Shown: piece after piece, positions 16,521 to 24,954 of the stretch
How the letters are laid out: every line of letters begins with the position of its first letter
Position numbering within the stretch: the first letter of the stretch is position 1
Translations under genes and position numbers: made by a program
Notes under the pieces: generated by a model
Databases searched by the model: none
The model's input: the letters and a program-made list of their open reading frames with translations, nothing else
Told to the model about the DNA's origin: nothing
Assembly: GCA_031262085.1 (NCBI GenBank)
Contig: JAISIN010000018.1
Span: 1 to 47,486 of the forward strand
DNA length: 47,486 bases
Direction of reading: 5' to 3'
Source: Prevotellaceae bacterium
GTDB lineage: Bacteria > Bacteroidota > Bacteroidia > Bacteroidales > Bacteroidaceae

Positions 16521-16528
16521 TACTTTTG
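16521..16528 (+). promoter_or_regulatory. Promoter -7 element for the nucleoside-recognition gene
   Basis: TACTTTTG on the plus strand, back to back with the queH promoter. It makes upstream in-frame codons from 16526 untranscribed, supporting a start at 16583. Confidence 0.5.
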
Positions 16529-16582
16529 CGAAAAATTGAAGCGGACAATATTTTGTCCTTGCAATTAAAACCAATAATTGTT

Positions 16583-17815
16583 ATGGTATTGGACTATATC
16601 TGGATAGCTTTCTTCGTGATTGCTTTCATCGTGGCGTTGGTCAAACTGCTCTTTTGGGGCGATATGGAGATATTTACCGAGCTGGTCAATTCTACCTTTT
16701 CATCGTCGAAATCGGCTTTCGAGATTTCTTTGGGGATGACGGGATTGCTGGCTCTCTGGTTAGGTATCATGAAGATTGGCGAGCGGAGCGGCATGATAGA
16801 AGCGCTGTCACGCTGGCTTAGTCCGGTGTTCTGTCGCCTCTTTCCCGACATTCCCCAAGGGCATCCTGCCATGGGTAGCATCTTCATGAATCTCTCTGCC
16901 AATATGCTTGGGCTTGACAATGCCGCCACGCCTCTCGGCTTGAAGGCGATGAAGCAACTGCAGGAGTTGAATCCTCAGAAAGACACAGCTACCAATCCCA
17001 TGATTATGTTTCTGGTAATCAACACTTCGGGATTGATCTTGATTCCTATCAGCATCATGATGTACCGCGCGCAGCTGGGAGCAGCGCAGCCTACCGATAT
17101 CTTCATCCCGGTGCTGCTTACCACGACCGTTTCGACGGTGGTGGGCATCGCTGCGGTCAGTATCTCGCAGCATATCAATCTGTTTTGCAAACCTATCCTG
17201 ATCTTGGTGGGGTGTATGTCTCTTTTCTTTGCCGCACTGATGACACTCTTTGTCGCTATCGGTCGCGATGGAATCGGGATCTATTCCACCTTGACAGCCA
17301 ATGTGATACTCTTCAGTATTATCTTACTTTTTATTCTTTGGGGTGTATGGAAGAAGATCAATGTCTACGACGCCTTTGTGGAGGGCGCCAAAGAGGGTTT
17401 TACTACGGCTGTGCGCATCATACCCTATCTGGTTGCTTTTTTGGTGGGCATTGCGGTGTTTCGGGCTTCGGGTGCGATGACTTTGCTGGTGGACGGCATT
17501 GGCTGGTTAGTCGGGTTGACCGGATGGGATACCTCTTTTGTCGGCGCACTCCCTACCGCCCTGATGAAATCGCTGAGCGGCAGCGGAGCTAACGGCTTGA
17601 TGATAGATGCCATGCGCGAGTACGGCGCCGATTCGTTTGTGGGGCGGATGAGCTGTGTGGCGCGTGGCGCTTCCGATACAACGTTTTATATACTGGCAGT
17701 CTACTTCGGCAGCGTGGGCATTACCAAGACACGCAACGCCGTGACTTGCGGATTGATAGCCGACGGGGCAGGTATTGTAGCTGCTATCTTTATCAGCTAT
17801 CTCTTCTTCTTTTGA
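16583..17815 (+). CDS. Nucleoside-recognition membrane protein (SpmA-SpmB-like fusion)
   Basis: 410 residues from the ATG at 16583 (MVLDYIWIAFF). A highly hydrophobic polytopic inner-membrane protein with about 8-10 helices. Two Gate/nucleoside-recognition-type halves are visible. The first half contains SANMLGLDNAATPLGLKAM and NTSGLILIPIS, like spore maturation protein A. The second contains LPTALMKSLSGSGANGLM and GASDTTFYILAVYFGSVG, like SpmB. In Bacillus these are separate genes; the fused form is common in Bacteroidetes. Substrate is unknown; transport or gating of a small molecule is only a family-level guess. ybeY follows 52 bp later. Confidence 0.88.
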   Translation: MVLDYIWIAFFVIAFIVALVKLLFWGDMEIFTELVNSTFSSSKSAFEISLGMTGLLALWLGIMKIGERSGMIEALSRWLSPVFCRLFPDIPQGHPAMGSIFMNLSANMLGLDNAATPLGLKAMKQLQELNPQKDTATNPMIMFLVINTSGLILIPISIMMYRAQLGAAQPTDIFIPVLLTTTVSTVVGIAAVSISQHINLFCKPILILVGCMSLFFAALMTLFVAIGRDGIGIYSTLTANVILFSIILLFILWGVWKKINVYDAFVEGAKEGFTTAVRIIPYLVAFLVGIAVFRASGAMTLLVDGIGWLVGLTGWDTSFVGALPTALMKSLSGSGANGLMIDAMREYGADSFVGRMSCVARGASDTTFYILAVYFGSVGITKTRNAVTCGLIADGAGIVAAIFISYLFFF

Positions 17816-17867
17816 ATGGAGATTTGGATGCTTAGATACATATACACTTAGATATTTATATACTTAT

Positions 17868-18290
17868 ATGATTAGTTATCAGACAGATGGTGTCAGAATG
17901 CCTGCCATCAAACGACGCGAAACTACCGCATGGATCAAGTCGGTTGCTGCCTCCTACGGCAAAACGATAGGTGAAATAGCTTATATCTTCTGTAACGACG
18001 AGAAGATTCTCGAAGTGAATCGTCAATACTTGCAGCACGATTATTTCACCGATATTATAACCTTCGACTATTGCGAGGGCAACCGCCTCAGTGGCGACCT
18101 CTTCGTCAGTCTCGACACCGTGCGTACCAACGCCGACCTTTTCGGAAAATCATACAACGAGGAGTTGTATCGCGTCATCATTCACGGCATTCTTCATCTT
18201 TGCGGCATCGACGATAAAGCCGAAGGTGCACGTGCCGTGATGGAAGCTGCCGAAAACAAGGCGCTTTTATCGAGCACGTTTCCCTTTTAA
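17868..18290 (+). CDS. ybeY: Endoribonuclease YbeY
   Basis: 140 residues, short but complete. YbeY acts in 16S rRNA 3'-end maturation and ribosome quality control. The family H-x3-H-x5-H zinc site appears as HGILHLCGIDDK: His106 and His110 are kept but the third ligand position is Asp116 instead of His, a variant I associate with Bacteroidales homologues. The preceding NRQYLQHDYFTDIITFDY block matches the family's conserved 'TDVLSFP' area, altered to TDIITFDY. The 3' end overlaps the convergent DUF2851 gene by 24 bp. Confidence 0.93.
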   Translation: MISYQTDGVRMPAIKRRETTAWIKSVAASYGKTIGEIAYIFCNDEKILEVNRQYLQHDYFTDIITFDYCEGNRLSGDLFVSLDTVRTNADLFGKSYNEELYRVIIHGILHLCGIDDKAEGARAVMEAAENKALLSSTFPF

Positions 18291-19586
18291 ATATTCATAC
18301 CCAAACCGGCAGCGCAGACAGTCTTTGCGGTCGCAATAGTTCTTTTGGAGTTGCAAAAGGGCTTGCGAATCGCCGGCGGTCGATACCGGTAGCCCGACGG
18401 TAGTCCATGCCCGTGTGATGTGATTGTCTTCGGCATGCAGTAGCTCCAGAAAGTGTGCGGCGCGTTCGCACAGCATATCATTGGCTTTGTGCAGACCGTA
18501 GGCATAGAGAAACGGGATGACGGTGTTGATGATAATCAGCTCCAACGCCTTGTTGCCGGTTCGTTTGGGGCGTTGAGGCGAAAGCTTCCGGAAGTTGAAA
18601 TGGGTCTCCCAATAAGGCGAGGTGGAAGTGGTGAAGAGCCTTTTCACCGCATCGAGCGTATCGGCTTCCATCACTTGCGAGAAGAGCGACCGGCGGGTGT
18701 GGTAGAGGTGTGCCAACTGTGCCAACCGCACGTGCGGGAAGTTGCCCGGTCGCAGGCGGAGGAAGCGCCACGGCGTGGTGGCAGCCGAGGCGGTGAGGTC
18801 GAACTTGCGCTGCAGGTAGCGAAACTCTTTCTGCAACGAGAAGTAGTAGTTGTCTATACACTGTTTGTCGGTAGCGGGATGGCGCTCTTCGTGGTCGATA
18901 TACGGTTCTTCCAGCAGTCCGGCTTGTCCGAAGAAGAAGGCTTCGACTTGAAGTAGATTGTCGCGATGTTTGTCGATGGCACGGAAGGGGAGCCTGCTTG
19001 CCCATCCCTCGAAAGCATCGCCATTCAGTCCGAAACCAAAGTTACGTGCCAAGGTAATGAAGAACACATCCTCCCAATTGTGTTGAAAACGCGCCAATCT
19101 ATCGGCGATGAGTTGCGTCTTCTGCTCTAACCGCTCCATCTGTAGTGCCGACAGCCACGAGTGTATAGTGAGTTTAGGCAGCGCAGGCAAGATCGCGTAG
19201 CAAGGCGGATAGATCTCTGTGCGGCGCAGCTCGTCGTAGTTGTGGCGGATGGTTTCGGGGCAAGAGAGCTGCATCTGCGGCACCTGACTGCCGTTGGCAC
19301 GTGTTGCCTCACCGTCGACCGTTTCGGCTATGTGCAGAATGACGTTGTTGTAGGCAGCATCGTGCTGATGTCCGTGGCGTATCCAGTCGGAGGTTCGGGT
19401 ATGAATCTCGACGTTACCTACCCAAAGGGTACCGGCTATCTTTAGTTTGGCGTTGAAGAAGTCGGGACCGGCATGGATGTTGTGCAGTCCCGTATCTATC
19501 ACTTCTATCGGTTCGCCGAGGGTGGTTTGCAGCGGTTGCAAGGGAAACAGCTTGTGCTTCCAGACGTAATGTAAAAGTTGCTCCAT
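18267..19586 (-). CDS. DUF2851 family protein
   Basis: 439 residues. It opens with the MEQLLHYVWKHKLF motif and HAGPDFFNAKLKIAGTLWVG, followed by NVEIHTRTSDWIRHGH and NNVILHI, the signature block of DUF2851 (PF11013). The D...E-x-H arrangement after a beta hairpin recalls PD-(D/E)XK nucleases, but that is a resemblance only. The C-terminus carries CDRKDCLRCRFGYEY, a Cys cluster (C-x5-C-x2-C) that may bind metal. No signal peptide. Convergent overlap with ybeY at the 3' end, and a long leader (about 85 nt) after the promoter at 19678-19710. Confidence 0.85.
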   Translation of the reverse strand: MEQLLHYVWKHKLFPLQPLQTTLGEPIEVIDTGLHNIHAGPDFFNAKLKIAGTLWVGNVEIHTRTSDWIRHGHQHDAAYNNVILHIAETVDGEATRANGSQVPQMQLSCPETIRHNYDELRRTEIYPPCYAILPALPKLTIHSWLSALQMERLEQKTQLIADRLARFQHNWEDVFFITLARNFGFGLNGDAFEGWASRLPFRAIDKHRDNLLQVEAFFFGQAGLLEEPYIDHEERHPATDKQCIDNYYFSLQKEFRYLQRKFDLTASAATTPWRFLRLRPGNFPHVRLAQLAHLYHTRRSLFSQVMEADTLDAVKRLFTTSTSPYWETHFNFRKLSPQRPKRTGNKALELIIINTVIPFLYAYGLHKANDMLCERAAHFLELLHAEDNHITRAWTTVGLPVSTAGDSQALLQLQKNYCDRKDCLRCRFGYEYLKGKRAR

Positions 19587-19677
19587 CTAAATATTTGTTT
19601 GATTTATATATAAGGCTTCTACTCTTTCGAGGAGTGCCTGTTCGAGGTTAGCCTCTTGTGCGAAGCTCGTGTGGGAG

Positions 19678-19710
19678 CAAAGGTAGTGTAAATGAAATGA
19701 TTTCACCAAA
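19678..19710 (-). promoter_or_regulatory. Consensus promoter of the DUF2851 gene
   Basis: Minus-strand TTTGG (19706-19710), 20-bp spacer, TACCTTTG (19678-19685). Predicted leader of about 85 nt before the ATG at 19586, longer than for other genes here. Confidence 0.6.
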
Positions 19711-19764
19711 TTTTAATTGAGTAAATTGGCAAAGATGATAAAGTTCATATCGGCTCATCATCGG

Positions 19765-19850
19765 CGTCCAACGGTGGTTAGACGCGCGTCTAACGGTGGT
19801 TGGACGCCCGTTCAACGGTCGTTGGACGCGCGTCTAACCACCGTTGGACG
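19765..19850. repeat. Tandem palindromes, 22-bp period, 4 units
   Basis: Units at 19765-19784, 19787-19806, 19809-19828 and 19831-19850, each CGTyyAAC-4 nt-GTTrGACG. This is the same family as 2870-2933. It lies in the divergent gap between the DUF2851 gene and murQ (19587-20008), so it is upstream of both genes and cannot simply be a terminator for either. The spacers are CG or CC. Confidence 0.85.
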
Positions 19851-19971
19851 GGTATAAAGAGTAGACGATTATCGTTCAATCACCCTGTTAGACAGGTAGT
19901 TTGAGGCTTTCAGTTCGCCATGTTCAGTCCGTATTTTACGGATAAACAGAACCACTTATCTGAATTATGAT

Positions 19972-19979
19972 TACTTTTG
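19972..19979 (+). promoter_or_regulatory. Promoter -7 element of murQ
   Basis: TACTTTTG, about 30 bp before the ATG at 20009. No good -33 match. Confidence 0.45.
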
Positions 19980-20008
19980 TCGCATTGTTTCTTAAAAACG
20001 CGTAAATT

Positions 20009-20833
20009 ATGTCTTTGAACATTACCGAACAACCTTCTCTGTATGACGATTTGGAGAAGAAATCCATCCGTGAGATACTGGAGGAGATTAATACCGAAGA
20101 CCAAAAGGTGGCGCTCGCCGTGCAGAACACCATTCCGCAGATAGAGCGGTTAGTCAGTCTGATTGTGCCGCGTATGAAGCGGGGCGGACGTATCTTCTAT
20201 ATCGGTGCAGGTACTAGCGGACGGCTGGGTGTGCTCGATGCTTCGGAGATTCCACCCACATTCGGTATGCCGCCCACATTGGTCATCGGACTGATTGCCG
20301 GCGGCGACACCGCCCTGCGCAACCCCGTGGAGGGAGCCGAAGACAATCCCCGACGCGGCTGGGAGGAGCTGGTACACCGCAACATCACCGCCCTCGACAC
20401 CGTCATCGGCATTGCTGCCTCGGGAACCACACCCTACGTGATCGGCGCGCTCCAAGCCGCACGCGAACACAACATCCTCACCGCCTGCATCACCGGCAAC
20501 CCCGACACCCCGATGGCTGCCCAAGCCGACGTCGCCATCGAGGTGGTCGTCGGTCCGGAATACATCACGGGAAGCTCGCGCATGAAGTCGGGCACCGGAC
20601 AGAAGATGGTGCTCAACATGATCTCCACCTCCATCATGATCCGGCTCGGACGGGTAAAAGGCAACCGAATGGTTAACATGCAGCTCACTAACCAAAAACT
20701 CATCGACCGCGGCACCCGCATGATTGTCGACGAACTGAAGCTGGATTACGGCAAAGCCAAAGCGCTCTTGCTGCTCCACGGCTCGGTAAAAGAGGCAGTA
20801 GAGGCGTATAAAGGGGGCGAGATAAGTTCTTGA
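20009..20833 (+). CDS. murQ: N-acetylmuramic acid 6-phosphate etherase
   Basis: 274 residues. MurQ removes the lactyl ether from MurNAc-6-phosphate, giving GlcNAc-6-phosphate for cell-wall recycling. The SIS-fold signatures are intact: GAGTSGRLGVLDASEIPPTFG-type stretch (about residues 67-87), GIAASGTTPYVIGAL, and GSSRMKSGTGQKMVLNM. The C-terminal helical part is normal, but the last residues (EISS) and the stop codon are encoded by the first unit of the 22-bp tandem array at 20819-21075. The original C-terminus may therefore have been replaced; several residues may be missing compared with relatives. Confidence 0.95.
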   Translation: MSLNITEQPSLYDDLEKKSIREILEEINTEDQKVALAVQNTIPQIERLVSLIVPRMKRGGRIFYIGAGTSGRLGVLDASEIPPTFGMPPTLVIGLIAGGDTALRNPVEGAEDNPRRGWEELVHRNITALDTVIGIAASGTTPYVIGALQAAREHNILTACITGNPDTPMAAQADVAIEVVVGPEYITGSSRMKSGTGQKMVLNMISTSIMIRLGRVKGNRMVNMQLTNQKLIDRGTRMIVDELKLDYGKAKALLLLHGSVKEAVEAYKGGEISS

Positions 20834-21075
20834 AGTCGCCGAGATAAGTTCTTGAAGTTGCCGGAACAAGTTCTTGAAATTGTCGGGACAAGTTCTTGAA
20901 GTCGCCGAAATAAGTTCTTGAAGTCGCTGGAACAAGTTCTTGAAGTTGCCGGAACAAGTTCTTGAAGTCGCCGGAACAAGTTCAAGAAGTCGCTGGAACA
21001 AGTTCTTGAAGTCGTCGGAACAAGTTCAAGAAGTCGCTGGAACAAGTTCTTGAAGTCGCCGGAACAAGTTCAAGA
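20819..21075. repeat. 22-bp tandem array at the murQ 3' end, 11 units plus a partial
   Basis: The consensus unit is GGAACAAGTTCTTGAAGTCGCC, phased exactly every 22 bp from 20819 to 21060, then a partial copy to about 21075. Units 8, 10 and 12 carry TTCAAGAA where the others have TTCTTGAA, which is the exact reverse complement of the core. The alternation makes units 7-8, 9-10 and 11-12 a 44-bp dimer. The first units (GAGATAAG...) lie inside murQ and supply its stop. Since 22 is not a multiple of 3, the array is not a coding repeat. The rest of 20834-21142 holds the promoter of the next gene. Confidence 0.9.
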
Positions 21076-21118
21076 GATAATTTCGCGTAGAATACCGACT
21101 TTATTATCATGCAATAAT

Positions 21119-21126
21119 TACCTTTG
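21119..21126 (+). promoter_or_regulatory. Promoter -7 element for the AAA ATPase gene
   Basis: TACCTTTG on the plus strand, 16 bp before the ATG at 21143. This excludes the in-frame upstream ATG at 21050, which lies inside the repeat array. Confidence 0.5.
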
Positions 21127-21142
21127 CATAAAATTTTGCGTC

Positions 21143-22270
21143 ATGGTTATAAACCCTTTCACTACAAGTGGATACATCTCTGCGGAATATTTCTGCGACC
21201 GTCGCGCCGAAACGGACAATCTGTTGCGGCAAGTGCTCAACGGTAACAACGTAGCGATGATCTCCACCCGTCGCATGGGTAAGACCGGATTGATAGAACA
21301 CTGCTTTCACGCGCCGGAGCTGAGTGAGCGATACCATCTCTTCCTGATAGACATTTATTCCACCAAGACCCTGCGCGACTTTGTGTACCGCCTCGGAAAG
21401 TCGATACTCGAAGTGCTCAAACCCAAAGGACGACGAGCTTGGGAGATATTTTTCTCCTCGCTTACATCGTTGCGGACAAGTTTCTCGTTCGACAGCCTCG
21501 GTACTCCGTCGTGGAGCATCGAACTGGGCGACATCCACACGCCAAGTGTGACGCTCGATGAGATTTTCCGCTACTTGGAGCAAGCCGACAAACCGTGCAT
21601 CGTAGCCATCGACGAGTTTCAGCAGGTGCGTAATTACCCCGAAGACAACATGGAAGCTGTGCTGCGCACCCATATTCAACACAGCAAGAACGCCCGCTTC
21701 ATCTTCGCCGGTTCGCAGCGCCACTTGATGGGCGATATGTTCGTCAATCCGTCGAAGCCGTTCTACCAAAGCGTCTCCATCATGCACTTGGATGCCATTG
21801 ACCTTGACCATTACATCACTTTCGCCCTCCACCACTTCATGGCGGCGGGCAAAACGCTCGATGCGGAGGTCGTTACCGCCATCTACCAACAATTCGAAGG
21901 CATCACTTGGTACATACAGAAGCTCCTGAACATCCTCTTCTCGCTCACCGCCCCCGGCGAAACCTGCCGCCCCGAACAGATAGATACCGCCCTCCGTCTG
22001 GTCATGGAAGCCTACGACTTCACCTACTCCGAGCTACTCTATCAGATACCCGAAAAGCAAAAAGAGATACTCATCGCTCTCTGCAAAGAGGGTAAAGCCC
22101 AAAACGTCACCTCCGCCGCCTTCGTCAAGAAGTATCGCCTCCCCTCCGGCAGCTCCGTACAATCCGCCCTGCGCGGCTTGCTGGAGAAAGATTTTGTGAC
22201 GAAAGAATTAGGCATTTATCAAGTGTACGACCGCTTCTTTGCGCTGTGGTTGAAGAGGCGAATTGCGTGA
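21143..22270 (+). CDS. AAA-type ATPase, COG1672-like
   Basis: 375 residues from the ATG at 21143 (MVINPFTTSGYISAEYFCDR). The N-terminal 'F..REAEL'-like region is followed by Walker A STRRMGKTGLIEH, Walker B CIVAIDEFQQV, and a sensor-like RFIFAGSQRHLM stretch. The C-terminal third looks like a winged helix (KKYRLPSGSSVQSALRGLLE). This layout fits the 'archaeal ATPase' group (PF01637/COG1672), frequent and multi-copy in Bacteroidales, with no firmly known function and sometimes linked to mobile regions. The next gene starts 28 bp later. Composition is similar to its neighbours. Confidence 0.8.
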   Translation: MVINPFTTSGYISAEYFCDRRAETDNLLRQVLNGNNVAMISTRRMGKTGLIEHCFHAPELSERYHLFLIDIYSTKTLRDFVYRLGKSILEVLKPKGRRAWEIFFSSLTSLRTSFSFDSLGTPSWSIELGDIHTPSVTLDEIFRYLEQADKPCIVAIDEFQQVRNYPEDNMEAVLRTHIQHSKNARFIFAGSQRHLMGDMFVNPSKPFYQSVSIMHLDAIDLDHYITFALHHFMAAGKTLDAEVVTAIYQQFEGITWYIQKLLNILFSLTAPGETCRPEQIDTALRLVMEAYDFTYSELLYQIPEKQKEILIALCKEGKAQNVTSAAFVKKYRLPSGSSVQSALRGLLEKDFVTKELGIYQVYDRFFALWLKRRIA

Positions 22271-22297
22271 AACAGACATTTATAAATAGAAATAAAT

Positions 22298-23518
22298 ATG
22301 ATTACCAGAATAGAAATCAACGGTTTTAAGTCGTTCTCCAACTTTGTGATGGAGTTTACGCCGTTTGCGGTGATTTCTGGAGCGAATGCATCGGGTAAAA
22401 GCAATCTGTTTGATGCTTTGCGACTATTGTCGGGACTGGCTTCTTTGGATTTGCGGAGCGCCTTTTCGCTTCCCGACCGGAGAGGAAATATCGATGAACA
22501 GTTCTTGCTATATACATCCGAAAAACACGTCTCTGAAATGAGTTTCGTTGTGGATGTTTTGGTGAAACGCTCCATAGAAGATAATTGGGGAGGGAAAGCC
22601 GAAATCACAACTCCCCGACTAAGATATGAGTTGGTCATCGACAGACGTTCCAACGAAAGAGGCTTTGACGAACTCTTTGTGAAAAAAGAACGCCTTTTCA
22701 AGATAAGACCCGAAGAGGATGATTGGTGCAAAAGATATTTGGGAAATAAACACAAGGATATTTGGGGAAGCAGACAGGCTGATGGAAGCGCCAAACCCTA
22801 TATTGATACAAAAGAGAAAAATGAAAAACAGACAATCACCATCAGACAAGACGGAAGACGAGGTGGAAGAGAATCGGTTGCCAATACCATCAATCAAACA
22901 GTGCTTAGCAGCGTAAACTCCGTAGACTTTCCGCATGTGTTTGCAATGCGTGAAGAACTTCGATCGTGGAACTTTATGCAGCTCAACCCCGAAATATTGA
23001 GAGAACCTACCAAACAAGAAACTAATTACATAGACAAGATAGGACACAGCGGAGAGAATTTAGCTGCTGCGCTATTCCGCTTGAAATGCGAGGACGAGTA
23101 TAACATAACCGACGTTTCCCGCGCATTGAAATCTTTCTTGCCGGAGTATGTTGGCGTTGATGTGATCGATGATAAGGCGAATAAACTCTTTATAGTCAAT
23201 CTCACTAATATTGACGGCAAGGTATTTACATCCAGGGTTCTGTCTGAAGGAACACTACGTCTACTTGTCTTGTGTATCTTGCTCGTAGACGAGCAACATC
23301 GGGGTTTGCTCTGTTTTGAATATCCTGAGAACGGGATACATCCGTTCCGTATTAAGGCGATGGCATATTTACTTAAAGATATGTCGATGGATTTGGAACA
23401 ACCGGACGAATTATTGAGACAAATCATCATTAATACCCATTCACCTGAGTTGCTTCAGGAAATAAATGATATGAGTTACAGTGACAAACGTATTAGTATT
23501 AACGAATTTACACGATAA
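22298..23518 (+). CDS. RecF/SMC-like ATPase, COG4637/OLD type
   Basis: 406 residues. The N-terminus has the SMC/RecF-like opening ITRIEINGFKSFSNF and Walker A GANASGKSNLFDAL. The C-terminal half shows the ABC-like signature LSEGTLRLLVL, Walker B GLLCFEYPENGIHP and the switch NTHSPELLQEI. This is the COG4637/AAA_21 layout. Relatives often occur in defence pairs with a DUF4276- or TOPRIM-type partner. Here no partner is present: the next gene starts 10 bp after the stop. The region after the NTHSPELL switch is only about 20 residues, so the C-terminus may be clipped. The gene is visibly more AT-rich than its neighbours, suggesting transfer. Confidence 0.8.
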   Translation: MITRIEINGFKSFSNFVMEFTPFAVISGANASGKSNLFDALRLLSGLASLDLRSAFSLPDRRGNIDEQFLLYTSEKHVSEMSFVVDVLVKRSIEDNWGGKAEITTPRLRYELVIDRRSNERGFDELFVKKERLFKIRPEEDDWCKRYLGNKHKDIWGSRQADGSAKPYIDTKEKNEKQTITIRQDGRRGGRESVANTINQTVLSSVNSVDFPHVFAMREELRSWNFMQLNPEILREPTKQETNYIDKIGHSGENLAAALFRLKCEDEYNITDVSRALKSFLPEYVGVDVIDDKANKLFIVNLTNIDGKVFTSRVLSEGTLRLLVLCILLVDEQHRGLLCFEYPENGIHPFRIKAMAYLLKDMSMDLEQPDELLRQIIINTHSPELLQEINDMSYSDKRISINEFTR

Positions 23519-23527
23519 CATATCCTC

Positions 23528-24787
23528 ATGAAACATTTTATCTTTTTCTCTCTCTGCGCCCTCTTTGCTTTGCACGTCGGGGCACAACAGCCGTTGCAGC
23601 GGGTATCGCCCGAGACGGTGGGGCTGGATGCGGTTCAGCTACAATATGCCGATTCGGCAATACTCACGGCGATTGCCAATAAGGAGATTCCGGGAGCTGT
23701 GCTGGCGGTGGTGCGTCACGGCAAGATGGCTTATCTGAAAGCATACGGCAGTAAGCAGATCTACCCGAAGCGGGAGCCGATGACCACTAATACCATCTTC
23801 GACTTGGCTTCGTGCAGCAAAACGGTATCTACTGCCATTTGTATTCACATACTTGCCGAACGGGGCAAGCTCCGATTGCTCGATGCCGTGAATCGCTACA
23901 TTCCCGAGTTTAAGGACTGGGCGAGCAAGGATGGTAAGGAGAAGCAGACCATTCGCATTGCCGACCTGCTTACGCATACCTCCGGACTACCCTCGTATGC
24001 ACCGGCTGCCGAGCTGGAGAAGCAATATGGTTCGCCTGCCCCCGATGCGCTGATGCACTATATCGCCACTTGCAACCGCGTATATCGCCCGCAGACCGAC
24101 TTCATATACAGTTGCCTCAATTATATTACCCTGCAACACATCATTGAGACGGTGAGCGGCATGTCGCTACGCGACTTTGCCCGTACCAACATATTCGACG
24201 TGTTGGACATGGCACACACCGACTACCTGCCCTGTCAACGCGACAAGCAAGGACATTGGGTGAATACCTCCGATGCCTGCTGGGCAGCCTCCACGAAAGG
24301 CGACTGGCACGACCTCATCGCCCCGACAGAGAAACAAAAAGACGGTAGTGTGCTGCGTGGGCAAGTACACGACCCGTTGGCACGCATCCTGAACGGTGGC
24401 ATCAGCGGCAATGCCGGCGTATTTTCAAACGCCGACGACTTGGCTGTGCTCTGTGCCGCCCTGCAAAACAAAGGCGAATGGAACGGACACCGCATATTGA
24501 GTCCCCTCACCGTCCGGGCGATGCGCAGTGTGCCCCGCGCCGTAGAGCAGTTCGGCAGGACACTCGGATGGGACAATTACTCCGACTATAACTCCAATCA
24601 GGGCGACTATTTCAGTGGGCAGACCTACGGACATACAGGCTATACGGGTACGTCGATGATTATCGACCCCGAGAACGACATCTCCGTGATTCTGCTTATC
24701 AACTCCGTCCACCCCGAAGATGGACACAGCGTGGTGCGGCTGCGTTCGCTCGTGGCAAATACCGTTGCTGCTTCGGTCAGGGAATAG
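23528..24787 (+). CDS. Periplasmic serine hydrolase, beta-lactamase/esterase family
   Basis: 419 residues with a clear signal peptide (MKHFIFFSLCALFALHVGAQ). The class-C-type active site is present: SxxK in LASCSKTVST (Ser about residue 98), a Tyr motif FIYSCLNYITL in place of the usual YSDxN, and the third motif GHTGYTGTS. Such proteins act as esterases, D-amino-acid peptidases or peptidoglycan-linked hydrolases in the periplasm, and true antibiotic resistance cannot be inferred. The Cys in YSCLN instead of Asp is unusual. It starts 10 bp after the ATPase gene with no TAnnTTTG element in the gap. Confidence 0.88.
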   Translation: MKHFIFFSLCALFALHVGAQQPLQRVSPETVGLDAVQLQYADSAILTAIANKEIPGAVLAVVRHGKMAYLKAYGSKQIYPKREPMTTNTIFDLASCSKTVSTAICIHILAERGKLRLLDAVNRYIPEFKDWASKDGKEKQTIRIADLLTHTSGLPSYAPAAELEKQYGSPAPDALMHYIATCNRVYRPQTDFIYSCLNYITLQHIIETVSGMSLRDFARTNIFDVLDMAHTDYLPCQRDKQGHWVNTSDACWAASTKGDWHDLIAPTEKQKDGSVLRGQVHDPLARILNGGISGNAGVFSNADDLAVLCAALQNKGEWNGHRILSPLTVRAMRSVPRAVEQFGRTLGWDNYSDYNSNQGDYFSGQTYGHTGYTGTSMIIDPENDISVILLINSVHPEDGHSVVRLRSLVANTVAASVRE

Positions 24788-24913
24788 TGGAAATGCCGTC
24801 GTTGCGGCGATATGCGTATAAACTGACCTTTTCTATGGTTAAGTTTAAATCATCAATAATATGCATTATTGCTTTTTCTGAATCAAAACTACCTCTTTTC
24901 AGATTTTAATTTA

Positions 24914-24921
24914 TACTTTTG
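24914..24921 (+). promoter_or_regulatory. Promoter -7 element of the zinc-ribbon/kinase/AAA/FHA cluster
   Basis: TACTTTTG, 33 bp before the ATG at 24955. Upstream, AATAAT-ATGC-ATTATT forms a weak hairpin followed by GCTTTTTC near 24855-24880, a possible terminator of the preceding gene. No other TAnnTTTG match appears in the gaps between the four cluster genes, so this is probably the main promoter. Confidence 0.5.
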
Positions 24922-24954
24922 GGGGCTAAATACAAAGGACGCCGATATACAGGA

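Noticed and set aside
16526..16582. Extended N-terminus of the nucleoside-recognition protein
   Set aside because: These codons lie at or before the likely transcription start and precede the natural membrane-helix start MVLDYIW.
18726..18737. Second parS-like site (CCGCACGTGCGG)
   Set aside because: It shares only the CACGTG core, lacks the GTT/AAC flanks and lies inside a coding region.
20150..21001. Minus-strand frames with repeated NLFQRLQELV/ATSRT residues
   Set aside because: The repeats are just the 22-bp DNA array translated in three successive frames (66 bp = 22 residues). The rest is antisense to murQ.
20819..21075. CRISPR array
   Set aside because: Units follow each other without unique spacers and no cas genes are present. 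The same applies to the other arrays.
23528..24787. Antibiotic-resistance beta-lactamase
   Set aside because: It belongs to the broad serine-hydrolase family; motif 2 is YSCLN and nothing indicates activity on beta-lactams.
24919..24954. Upstream TTG start for the zinc-ribbon gene
   Set aside because: It overlaps the promoter -7 element, and the ATG at 24955 has an AGGA sequence in front.
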